DNA of 64,000 nt from Tipula vernalis (Eukaryota; Arthropoda; Insecta; Diptera; Tipulidae). A model generated the notes under the pieces. It was not told the DNA's origin. It ran no database searches and saw nothing but the letters and a program-made list of their open reading frames with translations. The translations under genes were made by a program, and so were the position numbers. Shown one piece after another: positions 23,381-33,987 of this stretch. Within the stretch, counting starts at the first letter, position 1; the number at the start of each line of letters is the position of its first letter. The DNA lies in contig OY282560.1 of the NCBI GenBank assembly GCA_958295665.1, positions 55,366,333-55,430,332 of the forward strand, in the 5' to 3' direction.

Positions 23381-24030
23381 CTCCGCTGGTGACTCGTAAG
23401 TTTAAATAAAACAAATTGTATTTTTAATAATTATTTGGTTTAATACTTATTTATAATAATTATTTCGCTTATAATTTTATTTCACAGTGTGCTGTCCATA
23501 GGAAGAATTTTGTACGAGTGATGCTTTTTATTTTTCTAATTTTGTACAATGGAAACTGCGACAATGATGAAAGAATACTATGCGCGTATAGATTTGTTTA
23601 CATTGACGCGGATATACAATAAATCAATACAACCCTATGATAAAATTTGACAGTCTGTGTACATTGTTTTAATTTGACAGTTTGTTTACAATTATTTTTT
23701 AATTTGATTTTACTAATTTAGTTTTATGTAAATTAAGTGATTAAATACAATACATCGTTAACTTAATAATACCAAGATACGTACATATGTAAATATTTAC
23801 TGACAAGCTATATTTTGTGAAATTAAAGTTTTGATTATTTTCTTTTTAAGGAACAGCTGCTCATCGATCATCGTCATCAAATTGGAATCTCGTTTGTGAT
23901 GTCATTAAACTTAGCCAATACCTAAACCACTCAAGTCGTAAAAAATAAGCAAATTAAAGTGTATTCAGTGTAGCAAAACTTTGTAATAAAACCAAATAAA
24001 TTATGAATAACAACTTGGTGTTTTATTGTA

Positions 24031-24915
24031 TGGCCATGAGTGAAGATGCTAAACAGTCACCAAGCCGATCCAATTATGATGAACTATAATATACTTCACT
24101 GTTTTTGGAATTTTTAATAATTTTTGTTTATTTTAAAAGTTTTATATCGCCGACCGCAGAGATGTCCACAAGGTCTTGCCCATATTTTCGGATAACTTAG
24201 CCATGTGTCAGTCTACGTGGTCAACCTTATCCAATTGTGATGAACTATACTATACTTCACAGAATTTAGAATTTTTAATAATTTTAATGGTTTCAAAAAT
24301 TGTTGTATCTCCGATCACAGAGATGTCCACAAGGTCTTGCCTATATTTTTGGATAACTTGACCATATGCCAGTCCACTTGGCCAGTCTTATCCAATTGTG
24401 ATGAACTATACTATACTTCACAGAATTGAAAATTTTTAATAATTTTATTGGTTTTAAAAATTGTTGTATCTCCGATCACAGAGATGTCCACAAGGTCTTG
24501 CCTATATTTTTGGATAACTTGACCATATGCCAGTCCACTTAATCATTCTTATTCAATTGTGATGAACTATACTATACTTCACAGAATTTAGAATTTTTAA
24601 TAATTTTATTGGTTTTAAAAATTGTTGTATCTCTGATTACAGAGATGTCCACAAGGTCTGGCCTATATTTTTGGATAACTTGACCATATGCCAGTCTACG
24701 TGGTCAACCTTATCCAATTGTGATGAGCTATACTATACTTCCCAGAATTTATAGTTTTTAATAATTTTATTTGGTTTAAAAATTGTATCTCCAATCACAG
24801 AGATATCCACAAGGTCTTGCCTATATTTTTGGATAACTTGGCCATATGCCAGTCTACGTGGTCAATCTTATTTCATTGTGATGAACTATACTATACTTCA
24901 CAGAATTTAGAATTA
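24031..24915. repeat. 161-bp tandem repeat array, about 5.5 copies
   Basis: The anchor 'ccaattgtgatgaactatac' recurs at about 24070, 24231, 24392, 24552, 24714 and 24872, a period of 158-162 bp. Each unit holds 'acttcacagaatttagaatttt', 'gttgtatctccgatcacagagatg' and 'ggataacttgaccatatgcc'. Copies differ by scattered substitutions and small indels. The array sits in the right part of the nested TIR element. Confidence 0.93.
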
Positions 24916-25123
24916 TTATATTTATCATACGAAAAAATTTTCGGGCTGAATTTTCGTTTTGTGTACTAATTTTCAATTTTTCGGGCTGGAAGCTAAGACA
25001 CTTTAGATTTATAGCAAATTCATATTCTGAAAAGACCTTTTTCGGGCTGAAAGGTTTTTTCGGGCTAACTTCACATACATATAGTTTGTGAGAAATCGTT
25101 ACAAAGTTTTGTTGAAATTCGTT

Positions 25124-26398
25124 ATGATGGACTCGTTAGTGAAACAAAGAAGTGCGTGTAAAGGCAGTATGACGAAGATTTTGAATTTTGCAAATGCGTT
25201 AACCGATAAATCTGAAGAAACGATAGACGATATTAAAGAACGTTTGTCATATGCGCATAAATTACTCGATCGTTTTCATTCAATTGAGGATAAACTTTTG
25301 GGTATCCAGAGAAGGAATCGCAAATTGATGATTTCGAAAACACGTAATATCCAGCAGTCTCGAAGCTAAACACGTGGCTGAGAAAAAGACAATTTGGGAT
25401 AGAAAGTGCCAATTTTAATGATACCGCTAATCAAAGTATATCACAAAACGTATCGAATGTAGTGAAGTACTGTAAAATCGAAATTCCAGTATTTTCTGGT
25501 GACTACACGGAATGGACTAAAATTTTAATTGTTAGTGCGTTATCTTCGCGGCGAGGTACTTGATCGCGTTCGGCATCTAAAAATCACAGATGCAAATTAT
25601 ATTGAAGCGATCCAAAGACTGAGTGAAAGATATGATCGGAAAAAATATATAATTAATTCATTTATTCGTGAGTTTCTGAATATTTCTAGTGCAAACGCTA
25701 ATAACATCCGGAAGACTCATGACATCGCAGATACAGTGGTGCGAGGATTACATGCACTTGCGTAATGAAAGTGAATCCAGACATCCATGGCTAATTTATC
25801 TTCTTCTGGAGAGATTGGATGACAGCACGAAGGCTTTATGGGCAAAGGAATCCGCTGATGTTGATATCCCAACCATTGATGAATTCCTCAAGTTTATTGA
25901 TAAACGGGCAGATACCTTCGAGTCAACGAGAACATTTTCATTATCGTTTGACCCTTCAAAAAGAAATCAAGAAGTAATCACTAAAACCAAAAGCTTTTGT
26001 CGACGTCTGAGTTTAGTTCGTGTCCGCTTTGCAAAATTGGAGGTCATCGGTTGTCGGAGTGCCCTAAATTCAGAGAGATGCCCATCGAAGAAAAACAGCA
26101 CTACATCAGGCAAACTAACCGTTGCTTCAACTGTCTAAGCATCGGGCATCGAGTAAGCGAATGCAGATCGAAGATTAGGTGTCAAAATTGTCATCGCCGT
26201 TATCATACAGCGATTCACGAAACCGAGAGTAAAACGACGAAACAAGCTGAGAACAAAGATATAACAGTAACGTCTGCATTAAGCCAATCAAGGGTCAACA
26301 GTAGTGCAGCATTATTCGATCATAGTAGTACACGAATCTTACCAACAGCCATAGTTCGAGTCACGGATGAAGATTGGGTAGAACGGGAAATCAGATGA
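25124..26398 (+). pseudogene. BEL gag, broken by stops and deletion
   Basis: Begins MMDSLVKQRSACKGSMTKI, a typical BEL gag start, 35 bp after the nested transposon. It breaks at a TAA at 25367, is damaged through about 25530, then continues with YLRGEVLDRVRHLKITDANY and a frameshift to HPWLIYLLLERLDDSTKALW and EFLKFIDKRADTFE. The zinc-knuckle region is well preserved: CPLCKIGGHRLSECP, CFNCLSIGHRVSEC, CQNCHRRYHTAIH. It ends at PTAIVRVTDEDWVEREIR, just before the protease core would start, with a TGA at 26396. Confidence 0.88.
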
Positions 26399-28460
26399 TA
26401 TTGCCAACAATATCATCTAGTTTGCCGGATTTAGCCATCAAGCGTGGGGATCGACAATGGTTAGAAGACATTCCACTTGCAGATCCGCATTTCAATGGCT
26501 CAAATAATATCGAACTACTACTAGGAGATGATGTATTCTTCCACATTCTCGAGGATGTCCAAATGAGGTCTCCTGATGGTCATCTCGTAGCTCAGAGAAC
26601 CAAATTTGGATGGGTCGTCGGAGGAGGTGCACTAATAGAGTCAAGTGAAACGGTCTCAACATATACAACAACAATCGATATTGACGAAGCCTTAAAAAGG
26701 TTTTGGGAGATAGAGGAAATCACTGGCGCACCGGAGAATTATATGACTCCTGAAGAGCAAAATTGTGTTCGATATTACGAAAAAACTACAACTCGAACGC
26801 AGGAGGGGAGATTCGTCACTAGGCTTCCATTCAAAGAAAGCACCAACGAGTTATCAAGCACATTCAATTTGGCTTTACGCTGTCTGGAGAGCATGGAAAG
26901 GCTATTTGAACGAGACCCAAAGCTACGCCGTCTTTATATCGATTTCTTAGACGAATATGAATCATTGAGCCACGTGATGCGTATTTCATGCCTCACCACA
27001 AAGCTGCGAGTCGTTTACAATGCATCAGCTAAGTGTGGTGGCAAAAAATCGCTTAATCAAGTTTTGATGAAGGGGCCAACAGTGCAACCGAGTTTACACG
27101 AGATAATTCTGAAATTTAGAACTTTTCAATACGTTTTGACCGGAGATATCGAGAAGATGTTCTGGCAGGTTCTTATACACGACCAGGATCAGAAATACCA
27201 GTTGATACTTTGGCGGAAATCACCTAAAGAAGACGTTGCGGCCTACGAATTAAAAACTGTCAAGTATGGCACGACATCCGCGTCATTCGTAACTACGTAC
27301 ATCATAAATCATCTGGCTAAGCAATTTGAGGGTATCAAGCCAGAAGCATCAGAGATCATAAGACCAAACTTTTATGTAGATGATCTTATGATGGGCGCCG
27401 AGTCTCCAAGCAAGCTATTGAAACTCAAGAGAGATGTCGTGCAGATATTGAGTAGTGGGGGATTCTACTTGCGGAAGTTCACAAAAAATGATGCAGTACT
27501 GCGGAAACTACTGAACAGCGAACCAGATACATCAACTAAGACACTCTCCGATCATCCAGATGCGGTACGAGTTCTGGGTATTCGTTGAAACCCAGAAGAT
27601 GATGATTTTATGTTCTCGGTAGACATGCCGGTCACCAAAAAACATACAAAGAGAACTTTCTTGTCAGAAATTAGTCAAATTTTCGACCCGCATGGTTGGT
27701 TGTCACCGCTGTTAATAAGGCCGAAGATGTTATTACAAAGTTTATGGCTTTGCAAACTTGACTGGGATGACGAGCTTCCAGTTGATGTGGCAAAAAATTG
27801 GCAGGCCATCAGAGCAGAAATAGTTAATGCAGCAGCAATAAGAATCCCGAGATGGCTGGAAATAACTAAAGACCTTATGTTTCATGGATTTTGCGATGCG
27901 AGTGAGAAAGCTTATGCCTCAGTTATATATGTGCAATCGAGAAGAAATGGGGAGTATTTAGTTAATCTTGTTGGTGGCAAATCACGGGTTGCTCCACTAA
28001 AGCAAAGAAGCTTCTTGGAGCACAGCTACTCACAAATAACATGAAAGCAGTTTTGGACCAAATTGGATTATGCCCGAGGGAGATTTGGTTGTGGACCGAT
28101 TCAAACATTGCTCTCGATTGGCTTTCAAGCCATCCAGGTAGATGGAAAACATTCGTTGCCAACCGAGTTTCGGTTATTTTGGATAACTACAGCAGAGATG
28201 TATGGAGGCACGTTCCAACTAAACACAATCCCGCCGATTGTGCAACGAGAGGGTTATCTGTTGCCGAGTTGCTGGACTTTTCTTTATGGTGGAAAGGACC
28301 AGATTTTCTGCATAAACCAATTGAACATTGGCCGCAACAGAAGGGCATCGCTGTAACCGAACATCTTTACGAAAGAAAGTCAAAAGCTATTTCACATGTT
28401 TCGAGTACGGAGTCAAATGATTTTCTTCAGCGACTGGTTTCCACAACGTCAAAATATCGC
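26374..28460 (+). pseudogene. BEL RT and RNase H, protease core deleted
   Basis: At about 26395 the gag end joins directly to ILPTISSSLPDLAI, the region that follows the protease, so the protease active site is gone. RT: RVVYNASAKCGGKKSLNQVL, LTGDIEKMFWQV (motif A Asp present), FGTTSASF-like YGTTSASF, and NFYVDDLMMGAE with both aspartates. A TGA at 27586 (GIR*NPED) interrupts the frame. RNase H follows: FHGFCDASEKAYASV, a frameshift near 28010, then EIWLWTDSNIALDWL and HVPTKHNPADCATRG. A second frameshift lies at about 28480. BEL RT and RNase H usually form one polyprotein with gag. Confidence 0.9.
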
Positions 28461-28479
28461 AAGTACTTGGCCACAACTG

Positions 28480-29912
28480 TGGTTATGCGGAGAAACGCAG
28501 AAAATATACTTCAAAGAAGATTACGAACGATTGATGAGGAAGGGATCATTATCAAAAAAGGGTCCATTGTTAGAGCTATCTCCGTTTTTAGACGAATACG
28601 AGGTAATGAGGGTCGGCGGCAGATTGCAGAAATTGTTGGCACATTACAACAGAAAACAGCCGATTATTCTTCATGCAAGGGCGGATTTAACTCTAAGAGT
28701 CGTCTACTATTACCACCAGACCAATTGTCATCCAGGACCGGGACTATTGCTACAGCTCTTAAGAGAAAAATGTTGGATAATACGAGGGAGAGACTTGATG
28801 CGTCGCATATTTCGTAATTGCGTCAGGTGTATACGATATAGACCAAAAATGCAAGAACATCTTATGGGAGAGCTACCCATCGAGAGAGTTCGAATGACAT
28901 ATCCATTTGCCTGCGTTGGCTTGGATTTTGCCGGACCTTTCCGAGTGCATCCATTTAGAAGAAGAGGTGCGACACCATTTAAGGCATATCTATGTATTAT
29001 TGTCTGCTTGGCAACTAAAGCTGTTCACCTGGAATTTTGTATGGAGCTGAGCACGCAAAGTATTTTGGGGGCCTTAAAGAGATTCGTCAGTCGTCGTGGT
29101 CTGTGCAATACTATCCTGTGTGATAATGGGACTAACTTCGTGGGCACCGCTAATTATCTCAAAGATTTACAGATGTTTCTAAATAAAAATAACGAGAACA
29201 TTTTTAAATCTCTTTTAGATAGCCAGATTACGTGAAAATTTAATCCTCCCGGAGCACCACACATGGGTGGCATGTGGGGAGCGGCCGTTCGTTCAACCAA
29301 AACCTTACTAAAACGAACAGTAGGAGAGCAAATATTGACGCTGGAAGAGTTTACAACATTAAGCTGTCAAATAGAGTCAATATTAAATTCACGGCCTATA
29401 TCAATTACAAGTTCCGACGATCTAGATCTGCTCACTCCTGCGCACTTTTTGGTACACCGAACAATGAATCAAGTTTCTGATGTGGTATCAGAGGAAAGGC
29501 TGACAGCTAATAATAGATGGGATATCGTCCGGCGAATAGTAACCCACTTTTGGAAACGATGGCATGTGGAATTCCTGTCCACTCTGCAACAAAAATCTAA
29601 ATGGAAAACGAGAAAGCCTGATATAAAGCTTGATGATATCGTCTTGATCCAAAATAATAATTTACCACCTGGGAAGTGGCAACTAGGTCGTATAGTTGAG
29701 ACGCACGTAGGAGCTGATGGAAGAGTACGAGTTGTCACTGTAAAGACACTAAATGGAAACATTCGTCGACCAATCACAAAGATTTCCATTCTTCCAGTTA
29801 ATGAATCGGGTGATTCATGGCCGGCGGGATGTTTGGGCTCTACAAACCTTGAACCCAAAATTGGGCAAGCAGCAAACACCAACAATTACTTCACATTGTT
29901 CAATCCAACCTG
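28480..29912 (+). pseudogene. BEL integrase
   Basis: Zinc-binding domain YYHQTNCHPGPGL...CVRCIRYRPKMQEHLMGELP, then the core: CVGLDFAGPF (first Asp), TILCDNGTNFVG (second Asp), and GGMWGAAVRSTKTLL, where the catalytic Glu position is Gly. A TGA at 29233-29235 interrupts SQIT*KFNPPGAP, at a position usually Trp. The C-terminal part (LNSRPI, LLTPAHFLV, WDIVRRIVTHFWKRW, VLIQNNNLPPGKWQLGRI) is intact and runs into the 3' LTR, stopping inside it. It is more complete than the BEL fragment at 7089-7986 and a different copy. Confidence 0.92.
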
Positions 29913-30748
29913 AAAAATAAGCAAACCTGGAAATAAATAACATGCATACATATAGTTTTCTCAGCGAATTTGATCAACGCCTCATCTAGTAACAGCCGCT
30001 GAAACATAATTTCGTATTCTAATTATTAACTTATAGGATATAGTTAAAATCATTTATACTAACTCATATTGTATTCCATAAGTTTTTCCCATATAAGTTG
30101 TTCACTGTAATTATATTTTTTCAATGTAACTTTGACATCCAGGATCATAACCTTAAAAAGAGAAGAGAACACAAAGAATCGTTTGATCACAATTTAATTA
30201 TTATTTATACTTATCTGAAATAATTTGTCCATCAGATGCTCCTTTGTTTTTTCTTATCATTTGTTAGCTGGAAATGAAAAATTATATTTAGTTTCAATTT
30301 GTATTGCATCTAGTCGTTTAAACTTACCACCACCAAATGGCAAGTTAATTTGTTTACTTTGTTTGACATTTTCAATTTAATACAAGCCGTAGAGTATTAT
30401 ATTAGGTATGATGTTACATTTCCAAGAAAATTTGTACTAAAGTTGTATGTTGTTCAACTAAGTTTATAATATCTATTAACAGATGACTCTTTATATACTT
30501 AGGAATTTTCCATAAATAATTGTTTTGTATAAATTATTTTTCTGGAAGCAAGTAGTACGTTCTTGACCTTTTGTGAAATAACATTAAACCAAAAAATAAA
30601 ATTAAAAATTAAATTTTTTTATTTGAAAACTGGAGAACTCACCCGAGAAAAGAAAATATTGTGAGCAGCCACATCAGGAACGAGGAGCATATATTACATA
30701 AAAATTTCCTGCGAGTTTATTGCTCACCAAGTGGTACTGTCTTGTACA
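29830..30748 (+). mobile_element. 3' LTR of BEL element (919 bp)
   Basis: Starts 'tgtttgggctctacaaacc', identical to the 5' LTR for 43 bases, and ends '...gcgagtttattgctcaccaagtggtactgtcttgtaca', followed by the 'ttcag' duplication. AATAAA-type motifs lie near 29930 and 30590. The integrase frame enters its first 80 bases. The middle is AT-rich and non-coding. Confidence 0.92.
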
Positions 30749-30753
30749 TTCAG
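30749..30753. repeat. Target site duplication of BEL insertion (right copy)
   Basis: Same 'ttcag' as at 21721-21725. Confidence 0.88.
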
Positions 30754-31515
30754 AACTAAAACTTTAAGGCATTGTCATGATTTAATTTCTCTTCCAAGAG
30801 CTCTGCACCTTACTCTGGGGTGTCCGCTCACCAATCGTAACCAATCGTACGTTAAACAAATAAAAGTAAAGAAATCTTAAATATAAACAAAAGAAAAATG
30901 GGCTGTTTGGCAAACCAAAAAAAAAACAGAAAATTAGACCATGATATAATGGCCGAACAGACTCCCACTTATTATTTTGTTTCGGCTGCAGATGCAAACA
31001 CGGGTGACACAAAACGGAAACATATCGCTCATACACGAGAAAAGTGACACATCTCAAAATATCAAGTTTCATAGAAAATAAGATTTAAGTTATGCACTAA
31101 ATTAAACATAACATTTTTTGTATATTTTCCTTAAAGGGCTATTAGAGAACTATGACCAATCGGTAGCTCAGAATAAGGATTTAGAGTTTTACTAATGCTA
31201 AAAATTATTCATTCATTATATGTAATATAAAACTGGAATCTGAACAGATGTGTCACTTTAGTAATAAAAACTTCTCCTAGTTTTGTAAGATTAAGTCACT
31301 ATGGTAAATAAGAGACTCTTTGAATTAGACTTCAATTTCAATTTTTATTTTAAATAACTAAAATAATTCAATTACAAAAATTAGATTTTATAGTAAGAAA
31401 TATAGTAATCAAGGAATTATCATAGAAAAAATCAATACATCACCATTTATTGTCTACTTGTAGATAAAATGCAGAGAGGTAAGGTGATTTTTATTCCTAT
31501 TTACAAATTCGGTAT
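30754..31515. other. Non-coding flank
   Basis: AT-rich, without recognisable element ends. A 96-codon minus-strand frame (30782-31072) is Phe/Tyr/Leu-rich low complexity and not supported as a gene. Confidence 0.6.
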
Positions 31516-31790
31516 CCGATCACATGGCCGACAACCATTTCGCCGACCAGCCACTTTGCCGACAACTACATTGCCGACAAGAACATTGGCTGACCGGCCA
31601 AATAGCTGACACAACCACATCGCCGACAAGACAGATGGCCGACAAAACCATATCGCCGACAGGACAGATGGCCGACACACCACATCCCCGACAGGACAGA
31701 TGGCCGACCACTAAATTTCAAAGGACACAACACCGTCGTCGACAAGACTGATGACACAGCCACATCGCCGACAGGACAGATTGACCATTT
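31516..31790. repeat. GC-richer minisatellite built on 'gccgacaggacagatg'
   Basis: Words 'gccgacaa(g/c)', 'aggacagatggccgaca' and 'ccacatcgccgac' recur at a spacing of about 17-20 bp, in a compound unit of roughly 36 bp. Copies in the middle (31620-31700) are nearly identical; the left part (31520-31600) and right part (31730-31790) are degenerate. Open frames on both strands (for example repeats of CRPSVLSAMW on the minus strand) follow from the repeat period. Confidence 0.85.
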
Positions 31791-32585
31791 GATGCAAATT
31801 AGTTGTCCAAACATGTGGCAGCTGCTACAAGTATTAGAAGAAGGAGTACCTTTTAGCGAATTGTTTCTGAGATGCAAAAATTACGCATGGAATTCAACTT
31901 GAATTAGCACAGGAATAAGTTATACAAAAATGAATTTAGTATACAGGGATGCATGGAGTAATGATTCATCGTGCCTATTTTGAAATGAGTTGACCAAAGA
32001 ATCAAGGCAGCTTTATGCTTATTTGAGTACCGTATATTCCATTATTAACTCCTAATTCAAAGGGTATACCGAAATATTTGTTTAATTGAAAAGAGGAAAG
32101 TTACTATTCTTAGTATTACAAAATATTTATTTAAATCAAATTACAGTTTATTACAGTAATTTCTGTGGCGATTGCACTTACAGAGTTTTCTTCAGGAAAC
32201 ATAATTTTTATTTATCTGATTAAATCCGTACAATCAGACGTTAAACCACTAGGTGTATTCTCATCGTATAACGTCTTAATTCGCGCACCATTTGTATTTT
32301 CAAAAAATTTATTTAAGTACTCGTAGCTACTTAAAAACGTGGAAAAAAGAGGATTCAGATTATTAACTAGTTGTAAAACATACACATTAAATTTATTTAC
32401 GAAATTAAATCTGGATGGTGAAGAAATTGAACATACAGATACTTCTTTTCTGAGTTTCCGAATAGAACCAAGAAACTAAGTTGGTATTTGATAAAGAATC
32501 ATTTTCACTTAATTTTGTTCCATAAACAACCAACAGCTTACCTAATGCATTCAAAAGGACATTTTTTCCAGAACATATTCGTTTT
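31791..32585. other. Non-coding region
   Basis: AT-rich with no gene, element end or RNA motif that I can support. Confidence 0.6.
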
Positions 32586-32846
32586 AACTCTTTCGCAGTT
32601 CACTTTTAACGTCCTTCCTTATGCAGTAAGTAACCAAATTTGGGACATAAGGCTATAGGCCCGTTTTGCGTATACCACGCCAGGCGCTTCAGGCCAGCCT
32701 ATAGTACTGTCATGCAAGGTGGGTCGGCCCACGAATTCTGCACTCTCCTCAGGGGGTCATATTTGTGTTCATCGTCATCACCGATCGTAATCAAATGTTG
32801 CAAAATCCCTTTTGAATTTCACCCCTATCGGGATTCGTACCCGGTA
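32586..32846 (-). mobile_element. tRNA-derived SINE, fragment
   Basis: Matches the body of the SINE at 33310-33681 over about 260 bp: 'aactctttcgcagttc', 'aggtgggtcgg', 'tgcactctc', 'agggggtcata' and 'catcaccgatcgtaatca'. It ends in the B-box region 'gggattcgtacccggtac', where one base differs from the intact copy. The A-box end is missing, so it is 5'-truncated relative to its own minus-strand orientation. Divergence from the other copy looks substantial. Confidence 0.82.
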
Positions 32847-33049
32847 CAAGTCATTCAAAAATTATTGAAGAAAATTCGTTTCGTCTTATTTTAATAACTA
32901 CTTCGCCACAACCCACAAATATTTAAAAATCTCTATTTTTATGTTTGGTCTTCAAATTTTGGTTTTAACCATTTTCAAAAATTTACTTTAATTCGAATAA
33001 TTTTCTAAATCTATAGATAAGATTACCCTAGAACATTCATGAGAGGGCA

Positions 33050-33290
33050 AGTTTTAGAATCCCATTTCGATCGTACAAATCGAATTTCATCCTAATCAAT
33101 TTAGCGATAGCCAAGTCAATTCCTAACTGGTTATATTCCAGAACTTCATCCAAAAATAATTTTAGAATCCTATTTCTATCGTACGTGCTGAATATCATCA
33201 TAATCGGTAAGAGATATAACCAAGCTCCATCCTAATGTGCTAAATTCCATCACTTCATCTAGAATTTTTTTTAGAATCCCACATTTATTC
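33050..33290. repeat. Degenerate ~110-bp tandem duplication
   Basis: Two diverged units share 'ttttagaatccyattt', 'atcgtac', 'tcatcctaatc', a degenerate 'atagccaag' block and 'ccagaacttcatc'/'ccatcacttcatc'. The first starts near 33052 and the second near 33165. A third 'tttttagaatccca' opens at about 33270. Recognised by eye only. Confidence 0.6.
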
Positions 33291-33309
33291 AATTTAAGCA
33301 AATATATGT

Positions 33310-33681
33310 TTGTTTGTTTGTTTTTATCCCTGCAATCTGTTCTGGGGCTCGAGGCACTCCCAACTCTTTCGCAGTTCGCTTTTTACGTCCTACCTTACGC
33401 CTTTTAGTAGCCAAATTGAGGACGTACGGCTATAGACCCGTTTTCGTTTAAACCACCTGCACATTGCATTGCTTCATGCAAACCTATAGTGCTGACATAA
33501 AAGGTGGGTCGGTCCATGGATTCCGCACTCTCAACAGGGGGTCATAGATGTGTTCATCTTCATCACCGATCGTAATCAGATGATGAAAAATCCATTTTGC
33601 ATCCCGCCCCTATAGGGATTCGAACCCGGTACCTCCCGATCCAACCGCCGCAGCTTTAATCACTGCGCCGTTTGCTCGGTA
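33310..33681 (-). mobile_element. tRNA-derived SINE, full length (372 bp) with 10-bp TSD
   Basis: Read on the minus strand, the head near 33681 has an A-box-like 'ggcgcagtgattaaagc' and, about 35 bp on, a perfect B box inside 'ccgggttcgaatccc', the two internal RNA polymerase III promoter elements of a tRNA. The body follows, and the 3' end is an 'aaacaaacaaac' tail. The direct repeat 'aaatatatgt' occurs at 33300-33309 and 33682-33691, exactly flanking it. SINEs need a partner LINE for movement; which one is unknown. Confidence 0.9.
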
Positions 33682-33987
33682 AAATATATGTAAATCCCTG
33701 CTTTTGCACAACAAATACCCATAATGCAATTATTAAGATAATTCCATTTTATTTTCATTTAAAATATACAAGGTGTAATTGTACCTATCCAGCCGAAATA
33801 TATTTTTTTATTTATCCGGATAAAGGTTAATAAAAATTAATATAATTTAGATTAGCTTGTTTATATTATAATATTTTAAAACATTTACACATATTTTCAA
33901 TGAACGAAACTTTTAACAATAAAAATTTAATATTTCTGCAGTATTGCCCGAAACAGATTCAACATCGAATATAAAATTAGTAGCGTA

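Larger units (their letters stand above)
22076..25080. mobile_element. Non-autonomous TIR DNA transposon nested in BEL leader (3.0 kb)
   Basis: The sequence 'atagtttgt' occurs at 22067-22075 and again at 25081-25089, exactly flanking 3005 bp. The left end, accgatgtgaacttggcccggaaaa, and the reverse complement of the right end, atgtatgtgaagttagcccgaaaaa, match at most positions. Both ends then carry further (t)cccgaaaa motifs in opposite orientation. Removing it would bring the BEL leader directly up to gag. No transposase frame is present; the interior is AT-rich with a 161-bp tandem array. A 9-bp duplication would fit a Mutator/MULE-type transposase, but 8-bp families (hAT) cannot be excluded. 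Confidence 0.8.
21726..30748 (+). mobile_element. BEL/Pao LTR retrotransposon with both ends (9.0 kb)
   Basis: Bounded by LTR sequences beginning 'tgtttgggctctacaaacc' and ending 'ccaagtggtactgtcttgta(t/c)a', with an exact 5-bp duplication 'ttcag' on each side. Order: 5' LTR, primer-binding site, leader interrupted by a 3.0-kb DNA transposon, gag, RT, RNase H, integrase, 3' LTR. The 5' LTR is only 127 bp against 919 bp at the 3' end. Coding regions have multiple stops and frameshifts, the protease core is missing, and the integrase Glu is replaced, so the element is dead. Confidence 0.95.

Noticed and set aside
7075..30748. The two BEL integrases as parts of one duplicated element
   Set aside because: Protein sequences differ widely (for example GIWERAVRSIKTHL versus GGMWGAAVRSTKTLL with different linkers), so they are different families or old copies.
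31501..31877. Cys/Trp-rich minus-strand proteins in the minisatellite
   Set aside because: Overlapping frames on both strands with the same period as the DNA repeat.
33620..33681. Functional tRNA gene
   Set aside because: A and B boxes are present, but the cloverleaf is not complete, and the unit continues into a 300-bp body with tail and TSD, so it is a SINE head.
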